From: Hymenobacter sp. H14-R3
Lineage (GTDB): Bacteria; Bacteroidota; Bacteroidia; Cytophagales; Hymenobacteraceae
DNA: 38,524 nucleotides
Assembly: GCF_030063445.1 (NCBI RefSeq)
Contig: NZ_JASITD010000031.1
Coordinates: forward strand, 1-38,524
Reading direction: 5' to 3'
In this document: positions 14,187 to 24,300 of the stretch, one piece after another
Layout: each line of letters opens with the position of its first letter
Position numbering within the stretch: position 1 is the first letter of the stretch
Translations under genes and position numbers: made by a program
Notes under the pieces: generated by a model
What the model saw: only the letters and a program-made list of their open reading frames with translations
What the model was told of the DNA's origin: nothing
The model's database searches: none

Positions 14187-15377
14187 ATGGCGTTACTCAA
14201 TTTGCCGGTGCCGCGCGCGGATGGGCCGTGGCTGGCGCGCTACCACGGCTGGCTGCTGCTGGTGTGGTGGGCCGTGGTGCAAGCCGCCTGCTGGCACTAT
14301 TACCAGGGCCCGCGCCTCTTCGGCGACGGGGCGGGCTACCTGGACTACGCCCGGCACCTGGCCGAAACCAACACGTTTGCCAGCGGGCGCCATTTGCGCT
14401 ACGTGGGCTATTCCACCTTTCTGAGCGTGTTTCTAAAGCTCGGGCTTGGGATGCTGGCAATGGGGCTGGCGCAGGTAGCATTGTCGGGGCTGGCGGCGTG
14501 CGCGTTCTACGCCACTGCCAAGCGCTTGTGCGGGGGCTACTGGCCTGCGGCGGCGCTCGCCACCCTGCTGTTCGTGAGCTGGCCCGAAGTGCAGGCGTTC
14601 AACGCCTTCATCCTTACCGAGTCGCTGTTTACCAGCCTGCTACTATTCGCGCTGTGGGCGCTGGTGCGGGTGCGGGGTGCGGGCAGCCTGGGGCTGGCCG
14701 TGCTGCTGCTGGGCCTCACCTCTCTGGTGCGCCCCAACGGATTTATTGCCCTGCTGGCAGCCGTACTCGCGGGCCTGGCCTGGCTGCACCAGGCAGGCTG
14801 GCCAGGCCGCACGCGCTGGGTGGGCCTGCTGCTGCTGCTGCTGGCCCCCGTGGGCTGGCTAGCCATTGACTGGCTGCTGGGCTCTATTTCCGTCACCGAT
14901 GGCATGGCTAGGGGCGTGGTTATTTGTAATTACCCACCCTCGGCGCTGCCACCGCCGGCCACATTGCGCCTACCCGCGCCAGCCCTGTCGGCACTGGCGC
15001 AGCTGGGGTGGTTTGTGGTGCACAACTTCCGCTACTTCAGCCAGGTGGCCGTGTTGCGATTAGTTTATTTTTTGGGGTTTCCCAAGCCCTGGCATTCGGT
15101 GGCGCACATGGCGTGGGCGGGGCTGTGGCTACCGCTCATTTATGGGCTGGCCAGCCGGGGTATGGGGCAGCGCCTGGCTAGCTTACCCATTCGCATCTAC
15201 CTGGCTGCTTGCTTATTACTTCAAATGGCTGCGACCATGCTCACCTTCGAGGACTGGGACGTGCGCTTCTCGGGACCACTGCTGCCCTACTGGCTACTGC
15301 TGGCCACCTTGGGGGCGTATTCCTTGCTGCAACGACGGCAAATACGCCGGCCAAACAGGCGTGTTGTGGCCGCTTAA
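14187..15377 (+). CDS. Polytopic membrane protein, GT-C glycosyltransferase-like
   Basis: A 396-aa integral membrane protein with about nine to ten hydrophobic helices. The first loop holds FGDGAGYLDYARHLAETNTF and RYVGYSTFLSVFLKLG. The acidic residues after TM1 and the later FNAFILTESLFTSLLL plus LTSLVRPNGFIALLAA are typical of PMT/ArnT-like GT-C enzymes, which move sugars from polyprenyl-phosphate donors. It could be a mannosyltransferase-like enzyme of envelope glycosylation, but the family match is by pattern only. Confidence 0.7.
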   Translation: MALLNLPVPRADGPWLARYHGWLLLVWWAVVQAACWHYYQGPRLFGDGAGYLDYARHLAETNTFASGRHLRYVGYSTFLSVFLKLGLGMLAMGLAQVALSGLAACAFYATAKRLCGGYWPAAALATLLFVSWPEVQAFNAFILTESLFTSLLLFALWALVRVRGAGSLGLAVLLLGLTSLVRPNGFIALLAAVLAGLAWLHQAGWPGRTRWVGLLLLLLAPVGWLAIDWLLGSISVTDGMARGVVICNYPPSALPPPATLRLPAPALSALAQLGWFVVHNFRYFSQVAVLRLVYFLGFPKPWHSVAHMAWAGLWLPLIYGLASRGMGQRLASLPIRIYLAACLLLQMAATMLTFEDWDVRFSGPLLPYWLLLATLGAYSLLQRRQIRRPNRRVVAA

Positions 15378-15481
15378 TTTAAGTACGCGGGCGCGTAACG
15401 GAACTAGTTGCTGCCTGCCTCACCTTGCGTAACTTGCGAACGTGTATCTGCTACTCAAGACCTTCGTATCGCGCTAATTTT

Positions 15482-18076
15482 ATGAAATTTACCGTTTCGC
15501 TACTGCTGCTTGGTCTGCTACTGACCGGTCGGCTTGCGGTGGCCCAACGAATTGTCATCACCGGGCAGGTTATCGAGGCCGCGTCGGGCGAGCCCATCCC
15601 GTTTGCGTCCATTTTCGTTCCCAAAACCAGCACTGGCGTAACAGCCGACGTGGAAGGCCGCTTCAAGCTGGCCCTGGCCGACGCGCCCGATTCGCTGGCC
15701 GTGTCGGCGCTGGGCTTTTTGATGCAGCGTAAAAAGCTTACTGCCGCCGCCCAGCAAACCCTGCTGTTCCGCCTCAAAAAAGGCGGCGGGGTGGCGTTAG
15801 CTGAAGTATTCGTGTCGTCGCGGCAGCCCGAAAACCCCGCTTTCCGCATTCTGCGCGAGGTACAGCGCCACAAGCCCGAAAACGAGCGCACCGCCCTCAA
15901 TTCGTCGCAGTTCGACTCGTACAACCGTATCGAGGTGAGCATGACCGACATTCCGAAGGCCCTGGCCAACCGCAAGGTGGTGAAGGACATCCGGGCGCTG
16001 GCTGTGCGCCGGGGCGCGGCTGCCGCCGCCGACCCCGATGCCCCGCTGCCACTGTTTGCCTCGGAGGTGGGCTCCAAGGTGTACCTGAAATACGGCCCGC
16101 CCCTGCGCCGCCGCGAGGATATCCTGCACAAGCAGATGCGCGGGGCCGGCCCCCGCGAGGGCTCGGTACTGAGCCAGATGCTAGGCTCCAACTTCCAGAA
16201 CTTTGACTTCTACCCGAATTGGCAAAACATTCTGGGTAAGGACTTTATCTCGCCTATTTCGTCGGGTGGGCGCATCACCTACGACTACGTGCTGCAAGAC
16301 TCGGTGCTGGTAGACAACGAGGTGTGCTACAAGCTAGCCGTGGCCCCCAAACGCTCGCACGACCTGGCCTTCACGGGCACCATCTGGATTACCAAGGAAA
16401 AGTACGCGCTACGGCGCATTGATGTGATAGCCAGCGAAAAGGCTAACCTCAACTTTGTGAGCGACTTGCGTATTTTTCAGGAGTTGACCCCGCCCTCGGC
16501 CGGTCCGGGCCTGCCCATGCGCACCAGGCTGGTGCTGGCCGTGAGCCCCGGCGACAAGCAGGCGGCCATGCGCGTGCGCTTCACCACCGTCAACTCGGGG
16601 TTTGTGCGCAACGAGACGCACGAGGGCAGCTTCTACGACCTGCCCATTGTATCGACCGTGATGGACCCCGGCCCCGACAACGCGGCCCCCGGCCTGCTGG
16701 GCGGCGCGCTACCGCAAGCCGGTAGCCGCGGCCTGGGCTACTTCGACCAGAACCGCCCCGATACCCTGAGCCTGAGCGAGCGCCAGACGTTTGCCGTGCT
16801 CGACTCGGCCCGCGACCTGCCCTCGGTGCGCAGCACCCTCGACTGGATTGACCTGTTCATCAACGGCTACAAGCGTATAGGCGACAACAGCAAGATTGAG
16901 ATTGGCCCTATTCTTAATACCTTCTCCTTCAACAACTTCGAGGGTAGCCGCCTGCGATTGGGCTTTCGCACTACGCCTTTTTTCAGCCACGACTGGGTGT
17001 TGCAGCCCTACGTGGCCTACGGCACCAAGGACAAGCGCTTTAAGTACGGCCTGCGCGGCATTTACATTGCCGAGCGCCGGCACTGGACGGTGTTCAGCGC
17101 CGAGTACCGGCATGATGTTGAGCAGTATGCACTGCTCGACAACGACTTCCTGAGCGACAACAACCTGTTTGCGGCGGCCTCGCGCTGGGGGCGCTTTAAG
17201 GAGGGCCTGCCCATCATGCGCGACCTGTCGCTGGTGAGCGTGCAGCGCGACTTGTTTCACGGCTTTACCCAAACGGCCACCATTCGCTACCAAAACAGCG
17301 TGCCGCAGTTTCGGGTGCAGACGGAGCCCCGGCCGGGCGTGCCCAACCCCGGCGAGATTACGCCCGACCGCCTGCGCCAAACGGAGCTGGTGCTGGAATC
17401 GCGCTACGCGCCCGATGAGAACCTGGTGCAGGCCGAAAACCGCCGCCGCGCCATTGGCCTCAAGCGCTGGCCGGTATTCTCGTTTCGCTACACGTTTGGT
17501 ACGCTCAGCTGGGTTCGGGGTACCAACACCTACAATAAGTACAACCTGCTGGTAACGCACAGCGTGTCGGCGGGCCACTTTGGGCGGCTCAACTACCGCG
17601 TGGAGGGCAGCTACATCCCCTCGAAGGTGGTGTACCTGATTTTGAAGACGCCCCTGGGTAACCAAACGCCTTTCTATAACCTCAATTCATTTAACCTGCT
17701 CAACTACTTTGAGTTCGTAACCGACCGCTCGGTTTCGTTGCGCCTCGACCATCACTTCGAGGGCATCATCATGAACTCTATTCCGGTGGTGCGGGCCCTG
17801 AACTGGCGACTGGTGGCCACGGCCAACGTGCTCTACGGCGGCCTCACCGACGGCAACCAATACTCACCCGTTGACGGGCGAGGCAACCAGATTCTGCTGC
17901 CCTCGCTCGACAAGGCCCCCTATATCGAAGCCGGCTACGGCATCGAGAACATCTTCAAGTTTATTCGGGTCGATTTTATTCACCGGGTCACCTACCGCAA
18001 CGCGACCCCCACCATCCGCAACGGCCCCACGCCCCCCAACTTCGGCATCAAGGTCGGCGCGCAGTTCCGGCTGTAA
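15482..18076 (+). CDS. DUF5686 outer-membrane protein with CarboxypepD-like domain
   Basis: An 864-aa protein from ATG 15482 (MKFTVSLLLLGLLLTGRLAVAQ is the signal peptide; the ATG at 15425 is too far upstream). Residues about 22-110 form a carboxypeptidase regulatory-like beta-sandwich (VITGQVIEAASGEPIPFASI, GVTADVEGRFKLAL), as in SusC-type receptors. The remainder matches DUF5686: SRQPENPAFRILREVQRHKP, FDSYNRIEVSMTDIP, NFDFYPNWQNILGKDFISP, then strand-rich barrel segments ending GIKVGAQFRL. It has no TonB box or plug, so it is probably an outer-membrane barrel of unknown cargo. Its stop codon is part of the palindrome at 18073. Confidence 0.85.
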   Translation: MKFTVSLLLLGLLLTGRLAVAQRIVITGQVIEAASGEPIPFASIFVPKTSTGVTADVEGRFKLALADAPDSLAVSALGFLMQRKKLTAAAQQTLLFRLKKGGGVALAEVFVSSRQPENPAFRILREVQRHKPENERTALNSSQFDSYNRIEVSMTDIPKALANRKVVKDIRALAVRRGAAAAADPDAPLPLFASEVGSKVYLKYGPPLRRREDILHKQMRGAGPREGSVLSQMLGSNFQNFDFYPNWQNILGKDFISPISSGGRITYDYVLQDSVLVDNEVCYKLAVAPKRSHDLAFTGTIWITKEKYALRRIDVIASEKANLNFVSDLRIFQELTPPSAGPGLPMRTRLVLAVSPGDKQAAMRVRFTTVNSGFVRNETHEGSFYDLPIVSTVMDPGPDNAAPGLLGGALPQAGSRGLGYFDQNRPDTLSLSERQTFAVLDSARDLPSVRSTLDWIDLFINGYKRIGDNSKIEIGPILNTFSFNNFEGSRLRLGFRTTPFFSHDWVLQPYVAYGTKDKRFKYGLRGIYIAERRHWTVFSAEYRHDVEQYALLDNDFLSDNNLFAAASRWGRFKEGLPIMRDLSLVSVQRDLFHGFTQTATIRYQNSVPQFRVQTEPRPGVPNPGEITPDRLRQTELVLESRYAPDENLVQAENRRRAIGLKRWPVFSFRYTFGTLSWVRGTNTYNKYNLLVTHSVSAGHFGRLNYRVEGSYIPSKVVYLILKTPLGNQTPFYNLNSFNLLNYFEFVTDRSVSLRLDHHFEGIIMNSIPVVRALNWRLVATANVLYGGLTDGNQYSPVDGRGNQILLPSLDKAPYIEAGYGIENIFKFIRVDFIHRVTYRNATPTIRNGPTPPNFGIKVGAQFRL

Positions 18077-18149
18077 ACGAGTAAATGAGTAAGGGATACC
18101 TATCTAGCAAACAGTTAGATAGGTATCCCTTACTCATTTACTCGTTTAC
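18073..18149. repeat. 34-bp perfect palindrome between convergent genes
   Basis: The 34-bp arms 18073-18106 and 18116-18149 are perfectly complementary, with a 9-nt loop. The left arm contains the DUF5686 stop (18074-18076) and the units ACGAGTAA ATGAGTAA. The right arm continues past the palindrome as CGTTTACAGC TTACTCA, whose final TCA is the stop codon of the leftward lipoprotein gene (18165-18167). It probably works as a bidirectional terminator. Confidence 0.88.
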
Positions 18150-18164
18150 TCGTTTACAGCTTAC

Positions 18165-19616
18165 TCACTGCTGCTTGGCTAGCCAGAGCGAGGCGTTTAA
18201 GTGCAGGGGGGCGTGGCTGGCGATTTCGGTCCAGCCGGGGTACACGGTGTTGCCGGGGCTGCCGGTGCCATCATCGGCCGGCGACGAGTCGGTAATGACG
18301 AAGACGCGGCCCGTGCCGAAGGTGCTGCTGGCGCACATGATGTTGCTGTTGCCCTGCGCCGAGCTACCCTGCCACACGAGCGGTACCGCCTGCGAGCCGC
18401 TGGTTTTGGTGATGGTGGCCCCGTTCGAGAACTTGAGCTGCGACACGTTGCCCCGCGCGCCGTGCAGAATAACGTTGGTGCTGCTGGCCAGCACGTTGCT
18501 GCTGGTTTCGGAGATGTTGGTGAGCGCAATGCTGTAGCCGAACGGGTTGGCCTGCACCGAGTTGTTGGTCATCAGGTCGTTCCAGATGGCCGGCGAGTCC
18601 TGGCCGTCGTTGTTGCGGTCCGACACATCGTGGTCGGAAATCATAAACAGGCCGCCGCCGTTTTTCACGAACGTGAGGATGGCCGTTTTCTCGGCTGCCG
18701 AGAACAGGGTGTTGGGCTCATCGACCACAAACACGCTGTAGTTGGCCAGGTCTTGGGGGTTGGCGGCGTTGCCGTAGGTGATGGCCGTGCCCGTGGGCAG
18801 GTTCTCCACCGAGTTGCCCAGCTTCACCAGGGCCACGCCCCACGAGGAGAGGCCGGCCGTCCAGTACGTTTCGGGGGTGCTGGCCGTGATGCCCGAGGCG
18901 GCCGGCGTGGGGAAGCGCGGCACCGCGCCGCCATCTACGTCGAGCACCCAGTCGGCATTGCCGGCCGTTTCGGCGTGGCTGGCATCAAACAAAAATTTCT
19001 TGCCGCTGGCGCTGGGGGGCGGGGTGGTGCCGCCGCCCGTAGTGCCGTAGCTCGCCACGGTAATGTTGTCGATGCTGAGGCGGTTGGTGCTGCCGTCGGT
19101 TTTGCGCACTTGCAGGCGCACCGGGCCAGCCACGTTCACACTGAAGGAAGCCGTGCCAAGCGTGGCACTGCTGCTGACGACGGTGCTGCCCACCTTGGCG
19201 TAGGATGAGCCGCCGTTGCCAGAAGCCCACAATTCCCAGGTGCTAGTGGCGTCGGTGCCGTAGCGGGCGTGCGCTACGGTCACCACGCCCGCGCCGCCGC
19301 CCAGGTCGAAGTTCATGCTGAGTAGGCCGCTGTTGCGCACGCGGGCCGACTGGCTACCCGTGTGGGCGTCGGCCGCGGTGTTGCCAAGCAGGGCATCGGT
19401 GAGCGTCCAGGCCCCCGAGCCCAGCGTGACGGTGCCCGTGGTGTAGGAGGCTTTGGTAGCGGTTTCGAAGCCCTCAGGGAAGTTGGGGGCTGAGGCATCC
19501 TGGGTGGCGACGGTGGTAGCGGCCGTGGGGCTGGGCGATGGCTCCTGGCGGGCGCAGGCGGCCAGCAGAGCAGCCCCCAGCAGCGGCGCGGCCAGGTAAC
19601 GGAGAATCTGATTCAT
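18165..19616 (-). CDS. Large surface lipoprotein with ThuA/GATase-like domain
   Basis: A 483-aa lipoprotein: signal MNQILRYLAAPLLGAALLAAC with lipidated Cys21, followed by a Ser/Thr/Pro-rich linker. Domain 1 (about 48-190) is a beta-sandwich like the carbohydrate-binding or choice-of-anchor modules of Bacteroidota (NFPEGFETATKASYTTGTV, LSIDNITVASYG). After TPPPSASG, domain 2 (about 207-483) starts KKFLFDASHAETAGNADWVLD and carries YSVFVVDEPN, FVKNGGGLFMISDHD and GRVFVITDSSPADDG. This resembles the flavodoxin-like class I glutamine-amidotransferase fold of ThuA/DUF4350-like proteins. I see no catalytic Cys, and the function is unknown. A TAGCTTTG promoter lies 43 bp upstream. Confidence 0.75.
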   Translation of the reverse strand: MNQILRYLAAPLLGAALLAACARQEPSPSPTAATTVATQDASAPNFPEGFETATKASYTTGTVTLGSGAWTLTDALLGNTAADAHTGSQSARVRNSGLLSMNFDLGGGAGVVTVAHARYGTDATSTWELWASGNGGSSYAKVGSTVVSSSATLGTASFSVNVAGPVRLQVRKTDGSTNRLSIDNITVASYGTTGGGTTPPPSASGKKFLFDASHAETAGNADWVLDVDGGAVPRFPTPAASGITASTPETYWTAGLSSWGVALVKLGNSVENLPTGTAITYGNAANPQDLANYSVFVVDEPNTLFSAAEKTAILTFVKNGGGLFMISDHDVSDRNNDGQDSPAIWNDLMTNNSVQANPFGYSIALTNISETSSNVLASSTNVILHGARGNVSQLKFSNGATITKTSGSQAVPLVWQGSSAQGNSNIMCASSTFGTGRVFVITDSSPADDGTGSPGNTVYPGWTEIASHAPLHLNASLWLAKQQ

Positions 19617-19659
19617 GGAAAAGGACTAAGAAGTAGGATATTCGGCAAGTGTGCCGGGG

Positions 19660-19667
19660 CAAAGCTA
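19660..19667 (-). promoter_or_regulatory. -7 element of the lipoprotein gene
   Basis: TAGCTTTG on the minus strand, an exact TAnnTTTG match, 43 bp before the ATG at 19616. No clear TTG at the -33 position. Confidence 0.5.
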
Positions 19668-19805
19668 CTGTGCCTTTTTCCTTTTGACTGATGAAGAATC
19701 GATGAAACCAGCCGAATTAATCAATTGTTAACCAAGCTAATAATAGCGATAAAAAAATACCTCTTACTCCCAAAGCAGCAAGAAGTATTTTATACGTTAT
19801 ATATG

Positions 19806-19877
19806 TAGCCACGAGCAGATTCGAACTGCTATCAAGCGTTTAGGAAACGCCTATTCTATCCCTTGAACTACGCAGCC
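19806..19877 (-). tRNA. tRNA-Arg (CCU)
   Basis: A 72-nt cloverleaf with acceptor GGCTGCG/CGTGGCT (three G-U pairs) and discriminator A. The anticodon stem GGCGT/ACGCT encloses TTCCTAA, giving anticodon CCT. The T-arm is AGCAGTTCGAATCTGCT. CCA is not encoded. Confidence 0.93.
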
Positions 19878-19883
19878 AAGCCC

Positions 19884-19891
19884 CAAAGGTA
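19884..19891 (-). promoter_or_regulatory. -7 element of tRNA-Arg
   Basis: TACCTTTG on the minus strand ends 6 nt before the mature tRNA 5' end, so transcription would start at or next to the first base of the tRNA. It is identical to the tRNA-Gly and IS elements. No TTG is found at -33. Confidence 0.6.
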
Positions 19892-19911
19892 CGCTACTGG
19901 CGCAGGCCGGG

Positions 19912-21213
19912 CTACATCTTATACGCCAACACAATGCCAAATGAGAGTGCCGTGAGAATGAGCCCCACCATAAAGATGGAATAGCTCACGCGCAGCAGCT
20001 TGTACTTGCGGTCGAGCACCTCACCGAGGTAGTACACATCGGTCACCATGTTGTTGTAGAGGGCATCTTTCTGGCGCATGAGGTCACGCATACCTTCCTG
20101 GAAGTGCTGGAGGCTGAGCTTGGTAAACTGCCCGAAAAACAGCAGGTTAACGCGCCGGTTGCTGGCAATCTCGGGGTTTTTCTTCAGCCACTTGAAGCTC
20201 GTAACGTCGGGCTGGGCCGAGAGGATGGCGGTGGTAACCGAGCCCAGCGCCGTGATGAGCAGCACGGCCATGGGCACGGCCAGAATAGGGTTGCGGGTGA
20301 AGCTGGCGCTGCCCGTAGGCGCTAGTATCGACGACTTAGCGCCCAGGTAAGTAATTATAATAGAAAGGATTACGGCATTGAGCTGAATCATCATGCCCGC
20401 CTTTTTATCGGCCATGTCCGAGAGCTTCATGTGGTTGGAATACATGGTGCGAAACATCGTTTCGATGCCGCGCTTGGGCTCGGCCAGGGTGCCGGTTTCC
20501 TGCTTGGCTTTCTTCTTGGCCTTTTTGGCGGCTTTTTTGAGGTAGTGGCGCTGGTCTTCGATATTGGCCTTGAGGGCTTTTTTGTAGCGCTCCTTGCCAG
20601 CGGCCGACTGGTACTTGTGGGCCAGCATGAAGTTGAGCTGCAGCTCGGCCCAGTCGGGGGTGGTGTAGGACTTATCCAGGGCCAACTCCCACTCGGTGCG
20701 GATGAGCTCGGCACGCGAGCGGTAATCATCGGCAGCCAGGTTGCTCATGTCGGCATCGGAGAGCATTTTTTCCAACTCCGTGCTGGCAGGCTCGTTGCGA
20801 TGCGTGGCCCGTATCATGTTCTTAATCAGCTCAATACGTGCCGGGGCGTAGCCCTTATCTTTTAGCCACGCTTCGGCGCGGGCCATGCTCTTGTACTCGT
20901 GGCCATCGTAGGCATCGAGGTAGCCCAGGTCGTGAAACCAGGCGGCGATGAGCAGGGCCTCGGCATCGGGGGCGGGCAGCTGGGCGGCGTCGGCCAGGGC
21001 GTGGGCCTGCTTGGCTACGTAGGCGGTGTGGGCCAGGGTGTGGTAGGTGAGGCGCGGGTCGAGGGCCGTGAGCAGGGGCTCAACGAAGGCCTCGGCCTGC
21101 TGCACCAGCACCGACACCTCCGATTTGGGGGGCTTGGGCGGCTTGGCGGCGGCCGGCAGTTCGGGCGCGGCAGCAAGGGCTTCGGCAGGCATAGTAGAGG
21201 TAGAGGTAGCCAT
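19912..21213 (-). CDS. HD-domain phosphohydrolase fused to a Pycsar-type TM effector
   Basis: A 433-aa inner-membrane protein. After an Ala/Pro-rich tail, residues about 35-200 form an HD domain: metal ligands His62 (LAHTAYVAKQ), His94-Asp95 (AAWFHDLGYLD) and Asp153 or Asp155 (LSDADMSNLA), with His138 (ATHRNEP) also placed for metal binding. A basic helix follows (KKAAKKAKKKAK, 226-237). The C-terminal part (about 250-433) matches the Pycsar effector TM family (DUF5706): LSDMADKKAGMMIQLNAVIL, with hydrophobic helices near 275-293, 308-332 and 407-430. In Pycsar, cyclic-CMP/UMP-activated TM proteins disrupt membranes during phage attack. No cyclase lies beside this gene, so it may be a stand-alone or housekeeping relative. 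The HD domain could cleave a nucleotide signal. Confidence 0.85.
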   Translation of the reverse strand: MATSTSTMPAEALAAAPELPAAAKPPKPPKSEVSVLVQQAEAFVEPLLTALDPRLTYHTLAHTAYVAKQAHALADAAQLPAPDAEALLIAAWFHDLGYLDAYDGHEYKSMARAEAWLKDKGYAPARIELIKNMIRATHRNEPASTELEKMLSDADMSNLAADDYRSRAELIRTEWELALDKSYTTPDWAELQLNFMLAHKYQSAAGKERYKKALKANIEDQRHYLKKAAKKAKKKAKQETGTLAEPKRGIETMFRTMYSNHMKLSDMADKKAGMMIQLNAVILSIIITYLGAKSSILAPTGSASFTRNPILAVPMAVLLITALGSVTTAILSAQPDVTSFKWLKKNPEIASNRRVNLLFFGQFTKLSLQHFQEGMRDLMRQKDALYNNMVTDVYYLGEVLDRKYKLLRVSYSIFMVGLILTALSFGIVLAYKM

Positions 21214-21384
21214 AAGGATGCAAGAAACGGCAAGAAACGGGCCCGATTTTAGCCTACCGCCGCCACCTGCTACGCGAAGAGCCCGGGAGGGGTTAAGATA
21301 AGCTCAACCACGGGCTTGGCCTTTGCGTAGGCAGCGGCCGGCGGCGGCTGTACTGGCCGGGCTACCGATGCGTAATTTTACTTT

Positions 21385-24300
21385 ATGAAGCTCCTGCTCC
21401 GCCTTTTCTGCTGCTTAAGTTTACTAGCTGCTCTTCCCCACGTTGCCCACGCCCAGCTGGAAGAGCTGGGTGAAGCCGGCGAGTCGGACTTCAACCCCAT
21501 CAACCCTAAGCCCAACTACCGCCGCACGGCCGTGGGCTGGGAGAAAAACCTGCCGCCCGACTCGGCGCGCATCCGGTACTCGGTGTTTCTGATTGGCGAC
21601 GTGGGCAACCCCGTCCTGGCCGAAAAGGGCGGCGAGCCCTCGCTCAACTTTATGCGCCGCCAAATGCTGCAAGCCGGCAGTAAAAGCGCCGTGGTGTACC
21701 TGGGCGATAATATTTACAACCAGGGCATGCCGCCCGAGGGTGCCTACGACCGTAAAACGGCCGAGGGCCGCCTCAATGCACAGCTCGATGTGCTGAAGGG
21801 CTACCAGGGCGAGAAGTACATGGTGCCCGGCAACCACGACTGGATTCAGGGCTACAAGGGCGGGCTGGCCCAGGTGAACCGCGAGCAGGCCTACGCCGAG
21901 CACTACCTGGCCCAGGACTCGGCCCAGTTCTCCTATACCGGCGACTTTCTGGTGCCGCGCAATGGCTGCCCCGGCCCCTACGAAATCCGGCTGCGCGACG
22001 ACCTGGTGATGATTGCCCTCAACTCGCAGTGGTTTATTACGGAGCAGGCCAACCGACCCTTTGGCGATGCCTGCGGGGCCGATACGGAGGAGGAAGTGTA
22101 TGCGCAGCTGGAGGAGGTTATCCGGCGCAACCAGGACAAGCACATTCTGATTGTGGCGCACCACCCGCTGTTTTCGGATGGCATTCACGGCGGCTACTTC
22201 ACGTTTGCCGACCACGTGTTTCCGCTCAGCATTGTGCAGAAATACGCATTTTTGCCGCTGCCCATTATCGGCTCCATCTACCCGCTGGCGCGCAAGTACG
22301 GCGGCATTTCGCAGGACATTGCCTACCCGGCCTACCAGAGCTATAAGCAGAGTCTGCGCGATCTGTTCAGCCGCTACCCCAACGTGGTGTATGCCAACGG
22401 CCACGAGCACAACCTGCAGTACTACGACGACCCGCAGTCGCAGGCCCACTTTATTACGAGCGGCTCGGGCTGCAAAACCCAGCACGTGAAGCCCGGCGCG
22501 GGCGGCGACGCCCTGTTTTCGGATAAGGAAAAAGGATTTGCCCGCCTCAACTACTACGACGATGGCCAGGTGTGGGTGGAGTACCTGATTCCCAGCGACG
22601 CCAACCAGGGCCAGACCGCCCGGCGCGTGTATCGCCGGCAGGTGTACGCCACCCTGGGCCGCGGCCAGGCCACGGCCAGCGGCCCCGGCGGCGAGGTGAG
22701 CAAAAAAGACAAGGCCCAGGACAAGCAAAACCAGGAAGACCGCACCGATGAGGCCACTACCACCGTTGCTGGCCAGCCCAACGGCGCGCCCGTGGTTACC
22801 TCCACCGCCAAGCGGCCCAACTACAAAGACAGCACCGTGACGGTGGCCGTGAACCCCGCCTACAACCAGCACGGCAAGTTTCACAACTGGCTGCTGGGCG
22901 AGCACTACCGCCGCGAGTGGGCCACGCCGGTCGCCTTTCCGATACTCGACATCAAAACGGCCGAGGGCGGCCTGATACCCTACAAAACGGGCGGCGGCAA
23001 GCAAACGGCCTCCCTGAAAGTGCGCAACGAAGACGGCTACTACTACACCCTGCGGGGCATCGACAAGGACCCCACCGCCGTGCTGCCCGAGGGCTTCCGC
23101 ACCGGCCTGGCGCTGGCCGTGCTGCAAGACCAGATATCGGCGCAGCACCCCTACGCCTCGTTTGTGCTGCCGCCGCTGGCCAAGGCCGCCGGCATTTTGC
23201 ACACCAGCCCCGAGTACGTGTACATTCCCAACGACCCGGCCCTGGGCCAGTACCAACAAAAATTTGCCAACACGCCCGCCGCGCTCGAAGAAGACGCCAA
23301 GGGCAGCCAGGACCAGGATGCGGAGCTGGCCTTTTCCAAAAAGCTGGTGAGCACCAATAAGATGCTCGAAAACCTGCTCGAAGACAACGACAACCAGGTA
23401 GACCAGCCCGCCTTTGCCCGCTCGCGCCTCTTTGATATGTGGATTGGCGACTGGGACCGCCACGAGGACCAGTGGCGCTGGGCCCAGCACAAAACCGACG
23501 ACGGCGACAAGGTGTACACTGCCGTGCCCGAAGACCGCGACATTGCCTTCTTTAAGGGCGATGGTGTGCTGCCGAGCCTCATCTCCAAGAAATTTGCGGT
23601 GCGCAACTTCCAGAATTTCGGCTACACCTACGGCGACTATAAGGGCCTGAACCAGACGGGCCTGAGCAACGACCGCCTGTATTTGAGCGGCGTGAGCCGC
23701 GAGGAGTGGGTGAAGCAGGCCACCATTATGCAGGCCCAGCTCACCGATGCCGTTATCGAAAAGGCCTTTGCCGATAAGTGGCCCAAGCAGATATACGCCG
23801 CGCACGGGGCCGAGATTGTGGCCAAGCTCAAGAGCCGCCGCGCGCTGCTGCCCGACGTGGCCGCCAAGTACGCCGACCTCATGGCCGATATTGTGGAGGT
23901 GCGCGGCTCGCAGAAGCGCGAAAAATTTACCGTAACCCGCCTTCCCGACCACCAGACGCACGTGGTGATGCAGAAAATCAGCAAGAAGGGCAAACTGAGT
24001 AAAGTGCTGTACGACCGCACGTTTGACCGCGTAACGGACGAGATTCGCCTTTACGGCATCAGCGGCCAGGACGTGTACGACCTGCGCGGCGACGAGCGCC
24101 AGGGCCACAAGATTCGCATTATCGGGGGCACCAGCCGCGATACCATCGTGGACGACTCGCGGGTGTACGGCGTGCGCCACCGCACCCAGATTTACGACGC
24201 CGACACCGGCAACGTCATCGTGAACAAGCGCGGCGAGGCCCGCCTGCGCCTGGAGCCCGGCATCGACGTGAGCCGCTACGACCACCCCCACCGCTTCGAC

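Noticed and set aside
19912..21213. A complete Pycsar or CBASS defence operon
   Set aside because: No cyclase, ubiquitin-like or other defence gene is adjacent; neighbours are a tRNA and a surface phosphoesterase.
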